From: Tsukamurella paurometabola DSM 20162
Lineage (GTDB): Bacteria > Actinomycetota > Actinomycetes > Mycobacteriales > Mycobacteriaceae
Direction: 5' to 3'
NCBI RefSeq assembly: GCF_000092225.1
Contig: NC_014158.1
Span: 2,418,001 to 2,482,000, forward strand
Length of the DNA stretch: 64,000 nucleotides
Shown here piece after piece: positions 9,270-20,470 of the stretch; within the stretch, counting starts at the first letter, position 1, and each line of letters starts with the position of its first letter. The notes beneath the pieces are model-generated. The model made no database searches. It was not told the origin of the DNA and saw nothing but the letters and a program-made list of their open reading frames with translations. A program made the translations under genes and the position numbers.

Positions 9270-9949
9270 GCCGCCACCGGGGTTCCGAAGCGGGTGGTGA
9301 GCAGTGCGATTGCGGTGCGACGGAATGCACGGTCGACCTCGGGAACCCATTCGTCGCCGCTGCGCAGGAACGGCGCGGTAAGCACTGGAACTGCCTCGAT
9401 GAGCGTCGGCGACGACAGACGCCAGCCGCGCAGCGCCGTCGTGTAGTGAACGGTCCGCGAGAAGTCCACGTAGTCGCCGCTGTCGAGGGCGGCGAAGATC
9501 CAGTAGGCAACCAGGTCGGTCGCGGCCTCTGGGGTAGGAGGCCGCGCCGACGTGAGTGCAGCCCCCGCGCGCGACGGGAAGTCGCAGGCACGGAAGTACT
9601 CGCGCGCTGCCGGCGGGATCTGTGCCCGCGCGGCTTCAGCGTCCTGCGCCGCGCGACTGCGCCGCCGGCGCGTTCGTACAAGGGCAAGCGTCAGGGCGAG
9701 CGGGTACCCGATCAGCAGCGGACCGGAGGCCGCCACACCCGACGTGAACGGCAGCTGCGGGCGCACGACAGCGCTGATCACCAGAGTCACCGCGAAACCC
9801 ACCCCGAAGCCGACGAGGATGTCGGAGCCCGAGAGCCGAATGTTCTGGCCACGGTTCTTCCACGCGAAGATCGCCAGCACGATCAGGAGCGTCCCCGCGG
9901 GCGCGAGCACGCCCCAGAAGGAGCTCGACATCGCCGCCCACCGATCCAT
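9266..9949 (-). CDS. Unrecognised membrane protein, partner of the downstream gene
   Basis: 227 residues with three hydrophobic segments (about 12-30, 43-63 and 72-92), a basic patch RTRRRRSR and a soluble C-terminus. The C-terminal part resembles the repeat unit of the next gene: PTPEAATDLVAYWIFAAL plus SGD aligns with RTQEQADADV... plus TGD, and GDEW...FRRTAIALLTTRFGTP aligns with EPEWMRIHRRERL...ARYGPQ. The two genes overlap by 4 bp and form an operon. The start at 9949 or the internal ATG at 9931 (MSSSFW) are both possible; the latter places the first membrane segment closer to the N-terminus. The function is unknown. Confidence 0.65.
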   Translation of the reverse strand: MDRWAAMSSSFWGVLAPAGTLLIVLAIFAWKNRGQNIRLSGSDILVGFGVGFAVTLVISAVVRPQLPFTSGVAASGPLLIGYPLALTLALVRTRRRRSRAAQDAEAARAQIPPAAREYFRACDFPSRAGAALTSARPPTPEAATDLVAYWIFAALDSGDYVDFSRTVHYTTALRGWRLSSPTLIEAVPVLTAPFLRSGDEWVPEVDRAFRRTAIALLTTRFGTPVAA

Positions 9950-10001
9950 AATCGGCAGTTTACTTCAGCGGAGAAGGGTTGCCCGCTTCCGCATCGTCGG
10001 C

Positions 10002-12821
<2,820 letters not shown>

Positions 12822-12911
12822 TGGGGAACCTCCGGGGCCGTGACGTGCCGGGCGCGGGGAACGACCGGCGCTGCCCTCCCCCTCAGTCACCGGCGGCTCC
12901 TGAGGCGCCCA

Positions 12912-13003
12912 ACCCGCATGGTCCTGTTGCCTGAGAGATTGACGGAGAGGTGTTGCTCCTTCGGCGCCTGCGGGCTCGACCGGCCCGCTGGGCTCTCCCA
13001 CGC
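12912..13003 (-). ncRNA. Glycine riboswitch (gcvT element), single aptamer
   Basis: Read on the minus strand, the leader holds the conserved blocks of the glycine aptamer in order: GGGAGAGCCC, then GGCGCCGAAGGAGCAA, then CTCTCAGGCAACAGGACC. The element ends about 90 bp before the gcvP GTG. I see only one aptamer; the stretch down to the start codon carries no second copy of the two conserved blocks. A hairpin-like run (GGCGCCTCAGGAGCCGCC) follows and may be part of the expression platform. Glycine riboswitches usually switch on glycine cleavage genes when glycine is plentiful. Confidence 0.9.
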
Positions 13004-13058
13004 GGTGTTGCGACGCGTGACGATTCTAACCCAGTTCAGTAGGACGCCCGTACGGCGA

Positions 13059-14246
13059 CTACGCGGGCAGCCGGTCGAGCACCACATCCACGGCGCGATC
13101 GAGTCCGCCGAGGTCGGCGAGTTCCGCTGCTAGTTCGGCGGCACGACCGCTGAGCTGCAGCGCTGCGTCGCAGGCCTGTCCGAGTGCGACACCGGTCGGT
13201 GTCTGCGGCGCGGGCACGGCGATCCCTGCCGCCGCCAACATCTCGGCGTTCTCGAATTGATCGGCCGCCTGCGGGGCGGTGATGACGGGCGTGCCGGTGA
13301 GCATCGCCTCGGTGCTACCGCCCATACCGGCGTGGGTGAGGAAGACATCGGTCTCCTGCAGTACCGCGACCTGGTCGATCCACCGGTGGACTTCGACGTT
13401 GCCGGGCAGCGTTCCGTCGGAGGCGGTCACCGTCGCGGGTTCAGTGCGCCCACCGACCTGCAGGATCACCCGCCAGTCGGGCCGGGCGAGCGCGAGATCG
13501 CACGCGGCGCGGTAGGTCACCGGTTGGTCGGTGAACGCGGACCCGAACGACACGAGGAGGGTGATCGGGCGTTCCCCGCCCGACGGTGCCGCCGCCGGCA
13601 GGCGACGAGCGGGGCCGGTGAACGTGTAGATCGCGCGGTCCACCCGCTCGATGTTCGGCTGCATGGACGGCGCGATCAGCACCAGTGACCGTTCCGGCGT
13701 GCCGATGAACACCAGCGAATCCGTCTCGATGCCGTACCGCGCTAGCAGGGCGTCCTGTCGAGCGAGCATCGCGACTCCCCGAGGGTCGGTGCGCAACATC
13801 GTGTGGAATTCGGCCATATCGTCGGCGTAGCCCTCCCACGCCACATAGGTGGGTGAGATCTGGAGCGTCGGAATGTTCCAGGAGCGGGCGAGCACCAGGC
13901 TCATGGCACCGGCGATGTCGTAGAGGATCAGGTCGGGGCGGTCATCTTCGTACAGCGCGAACCACTGGGGCAGCTGGTTCTCGTACTCATCGGCGAACAC
14001 CGTGAGCTGGTCGATCACATCACCGGCGAAGGCGTCCTCCGCACCGGTCTCAGCGTTCTCACCGAGTCCGGGAAGCACGGACGTGTAGGGCTTGAGCTCG
14101 GCTCCGGTCGCCTCGACGGTCGCGCGCATCGACGGATCGTTGGCGTAGCTGACCCGGTGGCCGCGGCGCACCAGCTCGGCGAACAGATCGAGCGCGGGGA
14201 GCACATGCCCGGGGGCGGGGATGGAGAACATCGCAATGTGGGCCAC
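13059..14246 (-). CDS. Glycosyltransferase, macrolide/UGT (GT1, MGT) family
   Basis: 395 residues of the GT-B fold. The N-terminal acceptor domain begins with MFSIPAPGHVLPALDLF, and the nucleotide-sugar domain carries the GT1 signature HAGMGGSTEAMLTGTPVI with the closing DQFENA. Relatives transfer sugars to small hydrophobic molecules such as macrolides, often for detoxification. The GTG at 14246 (VAHIAMF) or the ATG at 14234 may be the start; the longer frame runs antisense through the next gene's frame and is rejected. It lies between gcvP and the Rv1830-like MerR gene, a place where M. tuberculosis has no glycosyltransferase. The acceptor is unknown. Confidence 0.85.
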   Translation of the reverse strand: MAHIAMFSIPAPGHVLPALDLFAELVRRGHRVSYANDPSMRATVEATGAELKPYTSVLPGLGENAETGAEDAFAGDVIDQLTVFADEYENQLPQWFALYEDDRPDLILYDIAGAMSLVLARSWNIPTLQISPTYVAWEGYADDMAEFHTMLRTDPRGVAMLARQDALLARYGIETDSLVFIGTPERSLVLIAPSMQPNIERVDRAIYTFTGPARRLPAAAPSGGERPITLLVSFGSAFTDQPVTYRAACDLALARPDWRVILQVGGRTEPATVTASDGTLPGNVEVHRWIDQVAVLQETDVFLTHAGMGGSTEAMLTGTPVITAPQAADQFENAEMLAAAGIAVPAPQTPTGVALGQACDAALQLSGRAAELAAELADLGGLDRAVDVVLDRLPA

Positions 14247-14289
14247 GGCGATGAACCCTAGGCGGCGCGCACACGGCGCCGCAACGGCT

Positions 14290-14907
14290 TTAGCCGGTGG
14301 CGCGCGACCGGTTGCGGCGGCGCGAGGCCAGCTCGTCCTCGGGCGCCGTTTCGGCCGCGGCACCATCGGCCCGCTCGCCGGGGAAGTCGGCGATGGTACC
14401 GGTGAGTTCGCGCATCGCACCGGAGACGGCGATACCGAAGACGCCCTGGCCGTGCTGAAGCAGGTCGACGACCTCTTCGGCACTGGTGCACTCGTACACG
14501 GTGGTGCCATCGGAGAACAGCGTGATCTTGGCGAGATCCTCGACGCCGCGCTGGCGCAGGTGGTCGACGGCCACACGGATGTTCTGCAGTGAGATGCCGG
14601 TGTCGAGCAGGCGCTTGACGATCTTCAGGACCAGGACGTCCTTGAAGGAGTACAGACGCTGGGTGCCGGAGCCGCCTGCGCTACGAATGGACGGCACGAC
14701 GAGCGAGGTGCGCGCCCAGTAATCGAGCTGGCGGTACGTGATGCCGGCGATCTGGCAGGCGCTCGGACCGCGGTAACCGAGCAGCTCATCCGGGATGGTG
14801 TCGTTCGGGAACAGGCCCGGAGCGATGTCGTCGAGCGAGCCCTGTGTGCCGACGAGCACACTCGTCGGCTGATCGTCGCCCTGCCCGGTGCCAACCTGAT
14901 CGGTCAC
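14290..14907 (-). CDS. MerR-family regulator, Rv1830-like
   Basis: 205 residues with a MerR-type winged helix in about residues 50-120 (GYRGPSACQIAGITYRQLDY begins it), followed by a long helix and a C-terminal domain with no metal-binding cysteine pattern. The order MerR - bifunctional nuclease - ftsR - garA - gcvH equals Rv1830 to Rv1826 in M. tuberculosis, which supports orthology. The GTG at 14907 is chosen because the upstream frame is intergenic. The C-terminal tail (APEDELASRRRNRSRATG) is charged and probably disordered. The regulated genes are not visible from sequence. Confidence 0.85.
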   Translation of the reverse strand: MTDQVGTGQGDDQPTSVLVGTQGSLDDIAPGLFPNDTIPDELLGYRGPSACQIAGITYRQLDYWARTSLVVPSIRSAGGSGTQRLYSFKDVLVLKIVKRLLDTGISLQNIRVAVDHLRQRGVEDLAKITLFSDGTTVYECTSAEEVVDLLQHGQGVFGIAVSGAMRELTGTIADFPGERADGAAAETAPEDELASRRRNRSRATG

Positions 14908-15100
14908 TGCCGTCTCCCTCGTAGGTCCCGTGCGCACCCTTAGAGTACGCCTCCCGCGTTCCGGCCGTCGGTGTAATTCCCTCGGTGCCATTCGCGGTGT
15001 CCGGCGTGAACGCTAGGGGGCCGAAGCGTCCGAATCAACGCGACACACCCATAACCTCAAGTTGAAGTTGAGGTCGAGACCAAATCGTGACCTTCGAGGG

Positions 15101-15619
15101 TCAGGACTCACCCGGCGCTTTGAAGTCATCCGCGGAGATCGAGTCGAGGAACTCCTTGAACTTCTCGACTTCCTCCTCGGCAGGCGCTTCTTCGCCGGAT
15201 TCGGTTGCCTCAGAATCGATCTCCTCATCCGGCAGGATCAGGCCCGCTTCGGCGAGCACCTCTTCCTCCGCGAAGATCGGCACAGCCAAGCGCACGGCGA
15301 TGGCCACCGAATCGGAAGGGCGCGCCGAGACCGTTTGATCACCGTCGAGCACGAGATCGGCGTAGTAGGTGCCCTCCTGAAGCCCGGTGATCCGGACCTC
15401 CGTGAGCGAACGGCCGAGCGTCTCGAGCAGATCGCCGATCAGGTCGTGCGTGAGCGGCCGGGTCGGTTCGACACCCTGCAGTTTGATGGCGATGGCCGTG
15501 GCCTCGCCCTGCCCGATCCAGATGGGCAAGTACCGGGGGCCACCGACCTCGCGCAGGAGCAGCACCGGATCGTCCTGCGGCGGGTCCATCCGGATGCCCG
15601 CGACCGTCATCTCGATCAT
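15101..15619 (-). CDS. Bifunctional nuclease-domain protein (DUF151), Rv1829-like
   Basis: 172 residues; residues 1-130 form the bifunctional nuclease domain with the characteristic LREVGGPRYLPIWIGQGEA and RPSDSVAIAVRLAVPIFAEE blocks. The domain was named for DNase/RNase activity shown in a plant and Thermotoga homologs. In actinobacteria the gene is conserved between two merR genes, as here, and its physiological role is unclear. The acidic tail (EEAPAEEEVEKFKEFLD) is typical of actinobacterial members. It lies 38 bp downstream of ftsR on the same strand. Confidence 0.9.
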   Translation of the reverse strand: MIEMTVAGIRMDPPQDDPVLLLREVGGPRYLPIWIGQGEATAIAIKLQGVEPTRPLTHDLIGDLLETLGRSLTEVRITGLQEGTYYADLVLDGDQTVSARPSDSVAIAVRLAVPIFAEEEVLAEAGLILPDEEIDSEATESGEEAPAEEEVEKFKEFLDSISADDFKAPGES

Positions 15620-15657
15620 GGAATCAGCTTACCGGCGCACGAAAAGGCTTGCACCGA

Positions 15658-16392
15658 CTACCGAACGGCGTCCTTGACGGCGGCCTTCACCAGCTGGGTG
15701 TGGAAGGTGACCGACAGCGCCGCGAGCTCGCGGATCAGTTCCGCGGCACGCTCGGCTGCGCCGGCGTCACCGCCACGGGCCACGGGATTGGCGATCTGCG
15801 CGATCAGCCCGGCCTCACGGTCGGCGGAGGTCTTGAAGGCGCGCAGGTGCCGCGCCTCGAGGCCGTACTCGGCGAGGGCCTTCGCCGCCCGCACCAGCTC
15901 GACGGCGTCTTCATCGAAGAACCCCGCCTTGCCCGAAGTGAGCAGCGCCGAACGCTCCAGTTCGCGGAGGAAGGCCTCATCTGCGCCCGAGCGGGCCAGC
16001 AGATCCGACCGGCTTATCCGGGTCTGCCGCCGAGCCGAGAAGTCGGTGGCGGGAGCAGTCTTCGAGGACACGGCGGTCAGCGTGCGCGGCGCCCGCGGAG
16101 CGGGCCCCTCGACGCTCTCACCGCGGTCGTGCGCGTCCAGCTGCTCCTTGATGATCTTCAGCGGCAGGTAGTAATCACGCTGAGCGGTGAGCACGTACCG
16201 CAGCCGCTCGCAGTCCTTGGGCGAGAAGCGCCGGTATCCCGACGGGGACCGGTCGGGAGTGACCAGCCCCTCCGACTCGAGGAATCGGATCTTGGAGATG
16301 GTCACGTCCGGAAACTCCGCGCGGAGCTGTTCCAACACCGCCCCGATCGACATAGCGCTCGGGGCGGTGGTTTCCTGACGTGGGGACGTCAC
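15658..16392 (-). CDS. ftsR: MerR-type cell-division regulator FtsR (Rv1828-like)
   Basis: 244 residues with an N-terminal MerR winged helix. The region around residues 30-60 (ISKIRFLESEGLVTPDRSPSGYRRFS) is the DNA-binding helix and wing. A dimerisation helix and an effector-like domain without metal cysteines follow. In Corynebacterium glutamicum the ortholog FtsR activates ftsZ, and M. tuberculosis Rv1828 lies in the same position beside garA. The garA stop is only 5 bp before this ATG, so the pair is cotranscribed. The link between a carbon-flux regulator and a division regulator in one operon is conserved. Confidence 0.93.
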   Translation of the reverse strand: MTSPRQETTAPSAMSIGAVLEQLRAEFPDVTISKIRFLESEGLVTPDRSPSGYRRFSPKDCERLRYVLTAQRDYYLPLKIIKEQLDAHDRGESVEGPAPRAPRTLTAVSSKTAPATDFSARRQTRISRSDLLARSGADEAFLRELERSALLTSGKAGFFDEDAVELVRAAKALAEYGLEARHLRAFKTSADREAGLIAQIANPVARGGDAGAAERAAELIRELAALSVTFHTQLVKAAVKDAVR

Positions 16393-16397
16393 CGGAT

Positions 16398-16838
16398 TCA
16401 GCCTGCGGCAGGTACGTAGAACACCAGGCGGAACTTGCCGATCTGCACCTCGTCACCGTGCGAGAGCGGCGACGCGTCGACCGGCTCGCGATTGACGTAG
16501 GTGCCGTTCAGGCTGCCCACATCCACAACGGTGAAGCCGCCCTCGACCGCTCGGAACTCGGCGTGCCGCCGGGAGACGGTGACGTCGTCGAGGAAGATGT
16601 CGCTATCGGGATGGCGGCCTGCGGAAGTCGCCTCCTGATCGAGCAGGAAGCGAGAGCCCGCGTTCGGGCCGCGCTTCACCACGAGCAGGGCCGCGCCGGC
16701 CGGGAGGTTCTCCAGTCCCGTGACCGGCGCATCGCTCTCGGCACCGCCGGTGGCGTCCATCTCGCGGATGATGTCGGCACGGAACACCGAGGTGGTCTCC
16801 ACGGGGGCCTCATCGAAGCCCTTGTCGTTCTCGCTCAC
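16398..16838 (-). CDS. garA: Forkhead-associated regulator GarA (OdhI)
   Basis: 146 residues with an FHA domain at about 55-140; the phosphothreonine-binding pattern AGRHPDSDIFLDDVTVSRRH and GSLNGTYVN are complete. The N-terminal motif ETTSVFR holds Thr15 and Thr16, matching the PknG and PknB sites Thr21 and Thr22 of M. tuberculosis GarA. Unphosphorylated GarA binds 2-oxoglutarate dehydrogenase and glutamate dehydrogenase and so sets flux between the TCA cycle and glutamate; phosphorylation makes the protein fold on itself and releases them. It sits between gcvH and ftsR as in mycobacteria. No pknG is in the window. Confidence 0.97.
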   Translation of the reverse strand: MSENDKGFDEAPVETTSVFRADIIREMDATGGAESDAPVTGLENLPAGAALLVVKRGPNAGSRFLLDQEATSAGRHPDSDIFLDDVTVSRRHAEFRAVEGGFTVVDVGSLNGTYVNREPVDASPLSHGDEVQIGKFRLVFYVPAAG

Positions 16839-16985
16839 ATCGCTCCTTCGTCAGTTCCTACTGCACAGGTGTTCAAGTTTGCGGTACCTCGGGATGTGTT
16901 CTCCACGGTACCGCGACCGGCGCCGCGGGGGCGGCCGGATTCCCGGGCTCTAAAGCCGTTCTAAGAAACGGGCTTCGCGCTCAGG

Positions 16986-17390
16986 TCACGCCTCGGCCGT
17001 CAGCGCCTTGTAGCCGTCGGCGTCGAGCAACTCACCCAGGGCCGCCTCGAGGTCCTCCGGGGAGGGCGCCTCGATCTCGACGATCCAGCCCTCACCGTAC
17101 GGGTCCGAGTTGATCAGATCCGGGCTGGAGTCCAGCTCGCCGTTCACGGCCACCACGCGGCCCGCCAGCGGGGCGAAGATATCGGAGACGCTCTTGGTGG
17201 ACTCGACCTCGGCGAAGGAATCACCCGAGGTGACCTCGGCGTCGTCGTCCGGGAGCTGCACGAACACCACATCGCCCAGCTGGTCCTGCGCGTACTCGGT
17301 GATGCCGATCCGCACCACGGTGTCGCTCTTCTTCAGCAACCACTCGTGATCGGGCGTGTACAGCAATTCTCCGGGAAAGCTGGCGCTCAC
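16986..17390 (-). CDS. gcvH: Glycine cleavage system H protein
   Basis: 134 residues, the usual size for the lipoyl carrier that shuttles the aminomethyl group between GcvP and GcvT. The lipoylation site is Lys66 in AEVESTKSVSDI. The start MSASFPGELLYTPDHEWL is the classical N-terminus. The gap to garA is 147 bp and contains a bulged stem (AAGCCCGTT / AACGGCTT on the minus strand) right after the gcvH stop, so garA may have its own promoter. gcvP is on the same strand about 4 kb further on; gcvT is absent here. Confidence 0.97.
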   Translation of the reverse strand: MSASFPGELLYTPDHEWLLKKSDTVVRIGITEYAQDQLGDVVFVQLPDDDAEVTSGDSFAEVESTKSVSDIFAPLAGRVVAVNGELDSSPDLINSDPYGEGWIVEIEAPSPEDLEAALGELLDADGYKALTAEA

Positions 17391-17502
17391 TTCGAGACTT
17401 CCTTTCGCGAGGGCTGCGCCGGGCGCGCGGCGGTTTCAACTTAGTGGGCGGAACGGGGGTCGAGCAACACGCCCCCGGTGTTAACCCCTGTGACCGGTGT
17501 GG

Positions 17503-18111
17503 TTACGAGGCGCGCCGCGGGAGCTGCTGGACGACGAGCACCGTCTGGTACCAGTACAGCGCGAGCGTCCACCAGTACATCCCGAGACCCCAGATGAGGA
17601 AGGCCCAGCCCAGCGGGTGCATCACTGCGCCTAGCCCGTTGTCGAAGGTCCCGGCCAGCAGCATCGGTAGCGCGTACATGAGCGCCATCGTCGCGGCCTT
17701 ACCCAGGTACAGCGTGGGCAGCGCGGTGATTCCCCGGCTGCGCAAGAACGGCACGGTGCCCGCGAGAATCACCTCGCGACCGACGATCAGCACCAGCACC
17801 CACCACGGAATGATGTCGCGGATCGCGAGCGCGATCGGCACCACGATCATGTACAGCCGATCAGCGGCCGGATCGAGCAACTCCCCCAGCCGAGTCTGCT
17901 GATTGAGCAGCCGCGCCAGCTTCCCGTCCAGCCAATCGGTGAAACCGGACACCATGAGCACCACCAGCGCCCAGGCATCGTTCTTCTCCACCAGCAGCAG
18001 CCACAGGAACAGCGGGACACCGAGAAGCCGCAACACGCTGAGCGCGTTGGGCACGTTGACGATCCGGCCCGACGGTGCCGGGTCGGGAGCCGGCGCCGCG
18101 GCGTCGCTCAT
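17503..18111 (-). CDS. CDP-alcohol phosphatidyltransferase (PgsA2-like, Rv1822-like)
   Basis: 202 residues with several membrane helices. The family motif is perfect: Asp59, Asp62-Gly63, Ala66-Arg67, Gly76, Asp80 and Asp84 in FTDWLDGKLAR...GELLDPAADR. The family joins a CDP-diacylglycerol to an alcohol such as glycerol phosphate at the membrane. Its position next to secA2 and gcvH matches Rv1822 (pgsA2) of M. tuberculosis. The true product (phosphatidylglycerophosphate, cardiolipin or another lipid) cannot be read from the sequence. The ATG is 4 bp after the secA2 stop, so it is in the secA2 operon. Confidence 0.9.
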   Translation of the reverse strand: MSDAAAPAPDPAPSGRIVNVPNALSVLRLLGVPLFLWLLLVEKNDAWALVVLMVSGFTDWLDGKLARLLNQQTRLGELLDPAADRLYMIVVPIALAIRDIIPWWVLVLIVGREVILAGTVPFLRSRGITALPTLYLGKAATMALMYALPMLLAGTFDNGLGAVMHPLGWAFLIWGLGMYWWTLALYWYQTVLVVQQLPRRAS

Positions 18112-18115
18112 GTCC

Positions 18116-20425
18116 CTAGATCAATCCGAACATGTTCGCCATGCCCTTCGTGGCGAACGGATTGTCATGCACCATGTAGGTCCACGTCAGTGTGTTCCGG
18201 CCGAGGTCGGCACCGTCGAGATCGATGCCGTCCTCGGTGATCTCGGCCTCCTGCAGCGTCTCGCGGGTTCGGCGCATCGCCTCCTCGGCGAGCTTGCGGA
18301 ACTCCTCGATCACGAGCCGGTGGAACTCGTCGAGCGGCGACTGCTTGCCGAGAGCGCGCAAGTGGATCGTGGTCTGCACCTCGGCGACGAAGGCGAGATG
18401 CTCGGCCCACACCCGGTCCAGGTGGTACAGGAAGGCTTCGCGCGCAGCCTGTTCGAGAACCTCGTCCGTGATGCCTGCGGCCCGCAGCTCCTCGACCCGG
18501 TCGGGTTCGAGTTCAGTGAACTCGGTGAGCGGCTTATCGGTGGTGAGCAGAGCGTGCCGCCGCGCCATCACCAGGTTGCGCTGCTGGTTGACCAGGTCGT
18601 TGTAGCGCCAGGTGTTGGCGTGGGTCTCGAGCATCGCGCCCTCGGCCACCCGCTGCGCGGAATCGAGCATGTCGGCGGCCTTACCGCCGCGGGGGAATTC
18701 GCCGGTGTCCGGGTCGAAGCCACCGGGTGACCGCTTGAGCGGGAGGTGCCGTTCCACGATCGGATCCTCCACGGAGGCGAAGATCACCGAGGTGCCGGGA
18801 TCGCCCTGCCGGCCGGCACGGCCGCGCAGCTGCTGATCGAGACGTTCGGTGTCGTGCAGGCCGGTGCCGATCACGGCGAGTCCGCCGAGCTCGGCCACCT
18901 CGTCGTGCTCCGGGCTGTCGTCGCCCGCGTGACTGCCGCCCAGCTTGATGTCGGTGCCGCGGCCGGCCATCTGGGTGGAGACGGTGACCGCACCCTTGGT
19001 ACCCGCCTCGGCGATGATCCGGGCCTCGTCGGCGTCGTTCTTGGCGTTGAGCACCGTGGCGACGACGCCGGAGATCTTCAGCATGTGCGCGAGTTCCTCG
19101 GACTCGGCCACATCGTGCGTGCCGATGAGCACCGGCTGACCCGTCTCGTGCAGTTCGCGTACGTACTCGACGATGCCGGCGACCTTGTTGCCCTTGTTGT
19201 CGTAGACCCGCATCGGCTGGTCGACACGCACGTTCGGGGTGTTCGGCGGGATCTGCGAGACCCCCAGGTCGTAGAACTGGCGCAACTGCTCGCCGGCTGC
19301 GATCGCGGTACCGGTCATACCGCAGACCAGGGCGTAGCGCTGCAGCAGCGCCTGCACGGTGATGGTGTCGATGACCTCGCCGGAATCGGTTTGCGCGAGC
19401 CCTTCCTTGGCCTCGACCGCGGCTTGCAGACCGTCGGGCCAGCGCTGCAACTCGGCGACGCGGCCGCGGGAGGAGTTGATCAGCTTCACGGCACCGTCGC
19501 GCACGATGTAGTGCACATCGCGCTCCACTAGTGCATACGCATGGAGGGCGATGTTCACCTGCGGCAGTGTGGAACCCACGTGCGCATCCGAGTACAGCTC
19601 GATGCCGCCCAATTCCTCCTCGATCAGGCGCGCACCGTCGTCGGTGAGGAACGCCGACTTGCCGTTGGCGTCGATCTCGTAGTGCTTGCCCTGCCGCAGC
19701 CGCGCGACCACTTCCATGATCGCGGCCTGCGGCACGTCGCCCTTCACCGAGCCGGCGAGCACCAGCGGGATCAGAGCCTCGTCGACCAACACCGAGTCGG
19801 CCTCGTCGACGATCGCGACATCGGGCTTCGGCGAGATGAGATCCTCGGCACGCGTGGCGAGCTGGTCGCGCAGCACATCGAAGCCGATCTCGTTGACCGA
19901 GCCGTAGACCACGTCGCGGGCGTAGGCCTCTCGACGCTCCTCGCGGGTCGACGATTCGGTGACGTAGCCAACGGTCACGTCGAGCAGATCGAAGAACGGC
20001 TTCATCCACTCGGCATCGCGTCGCGCCAGATAGTCGTTGGGCGAGATCACGTGGACGCTGCGGCCGGACAACGCCATTCCGGCCGCGGCGATGGCACCGG
20101 CGAGGGTCTTGCCCTCACCGGTGGCCATCTCCACGACGTCACCCTCGAGCAGCCGATCGGCCCCCTGCAACTGGACGTCGAACGGACGCAGCCCCAGCGT
20201 GCGGTCGGCTGCTTCCCGAGCGATCGCGATGAACTTCGCGCGGTCGTCGGCCTTGGGCTTGTACACGTCCAGCGCGAGCGCGGCGTCGGCGAACTCCTCG
20301 TCCGTCAGCCCCGCGGCCCACTCGTCGAATGCGGATGATTGCTCGATCAGCGCAACGGACCTCGACTGGTTTCGCGTGCTCTGCGCGCCGAGCACCTTCC
20401 ACATCTTATTGCTGAACTTGCCCAC
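18116..20425 (-). CDS. secA2: Accessory preprotein translocase ATPase SecA2
   Basis: 769 residues, shorter than the housekeeping SecA (about 900) as expected for SecA2. The Walker A is ATGEGKT (about 101-107), the DEAD-like box is [19 protein letters not shown] and the second helicase motif block [15 protein letters not shown] is intact. The C-terminus lacks the zinc-binding tail of SecA1. SecA2 powers export of a small subset of proteins, often without classical signals, through SecYEG. It lies between a lipoprotein peptidase and the pgsA-like gene on one strand. A 334-codon stretch of open frame at 18681-20009 in the -1 frame is a shadow. Confidence 0.96.
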   Translation of the reverse strand: MGKFSNKMWKVLGAQSTRNQSRSVALIEQSSAFDEWAAGLTDEEFADAALALDVYKPKADDRAKFIAIAREAADRTLGLRPFDVQLQGADRLLEGDVVEMATGEGKTLAGAIAAAGMALSGRSVHVISPNDYLARRDAEWMKPFFDLLDVTVGYVTESSTREERREAYARDVVYGSVNEIGFDVLRDQLATRAEDLISPKPDVAIVDEADSVLVDEALIPLVLAGSVKGDVPQAAIMEVVARLRQGKHYEIDANGKSAFLTDDGARLIEEELGGIELYSDAHVGSTLPQVNIALHAYALVERDVHYIVRDGAVKLINSSRGRVAELQRWPDGLQAAVEAKEGLAQTDSGEVIDTITVQALLQRYALVCGMTGTAIAAGEQLRQFYDLGVSQIPPNTPNVRVDQPMRVYDNKGNKVAGIVEYVRELHETGQPVLIGTHDVAESEELAHMLKISGVVATVLNAKNDADEARIIAEAGTKGAVTVSTQMAGRGTDIKLGGSHAGDDSPEHDEVAELGGLAVIGTGLHDTERLDQQLRGRAGRQGDPGTSVIFASVEDPIVERHLPLKRSPGGFDPDTGEFPRGGKAADMLDSAQRVAEGAMLETHANTWRYNDLVNQQRNLVMARRHALLTTDKPLTEFTELEPDRVEELRAAGITDEVLEQAAREAFLYHLDRVWAEHLAFVAEVQTTIHLRALGKQSPLDEFHRLVIEEFRKLAEEAMRRTRETLQEAEITEDGIDLDGADLGRNTLTWTYMVHDNPFATKGMANMFGLI

Positions 20426-20470
20426 GTGACCTCCGCTGTCGGTTCGACCAGCTCCGAGCGTACCGGTGGG

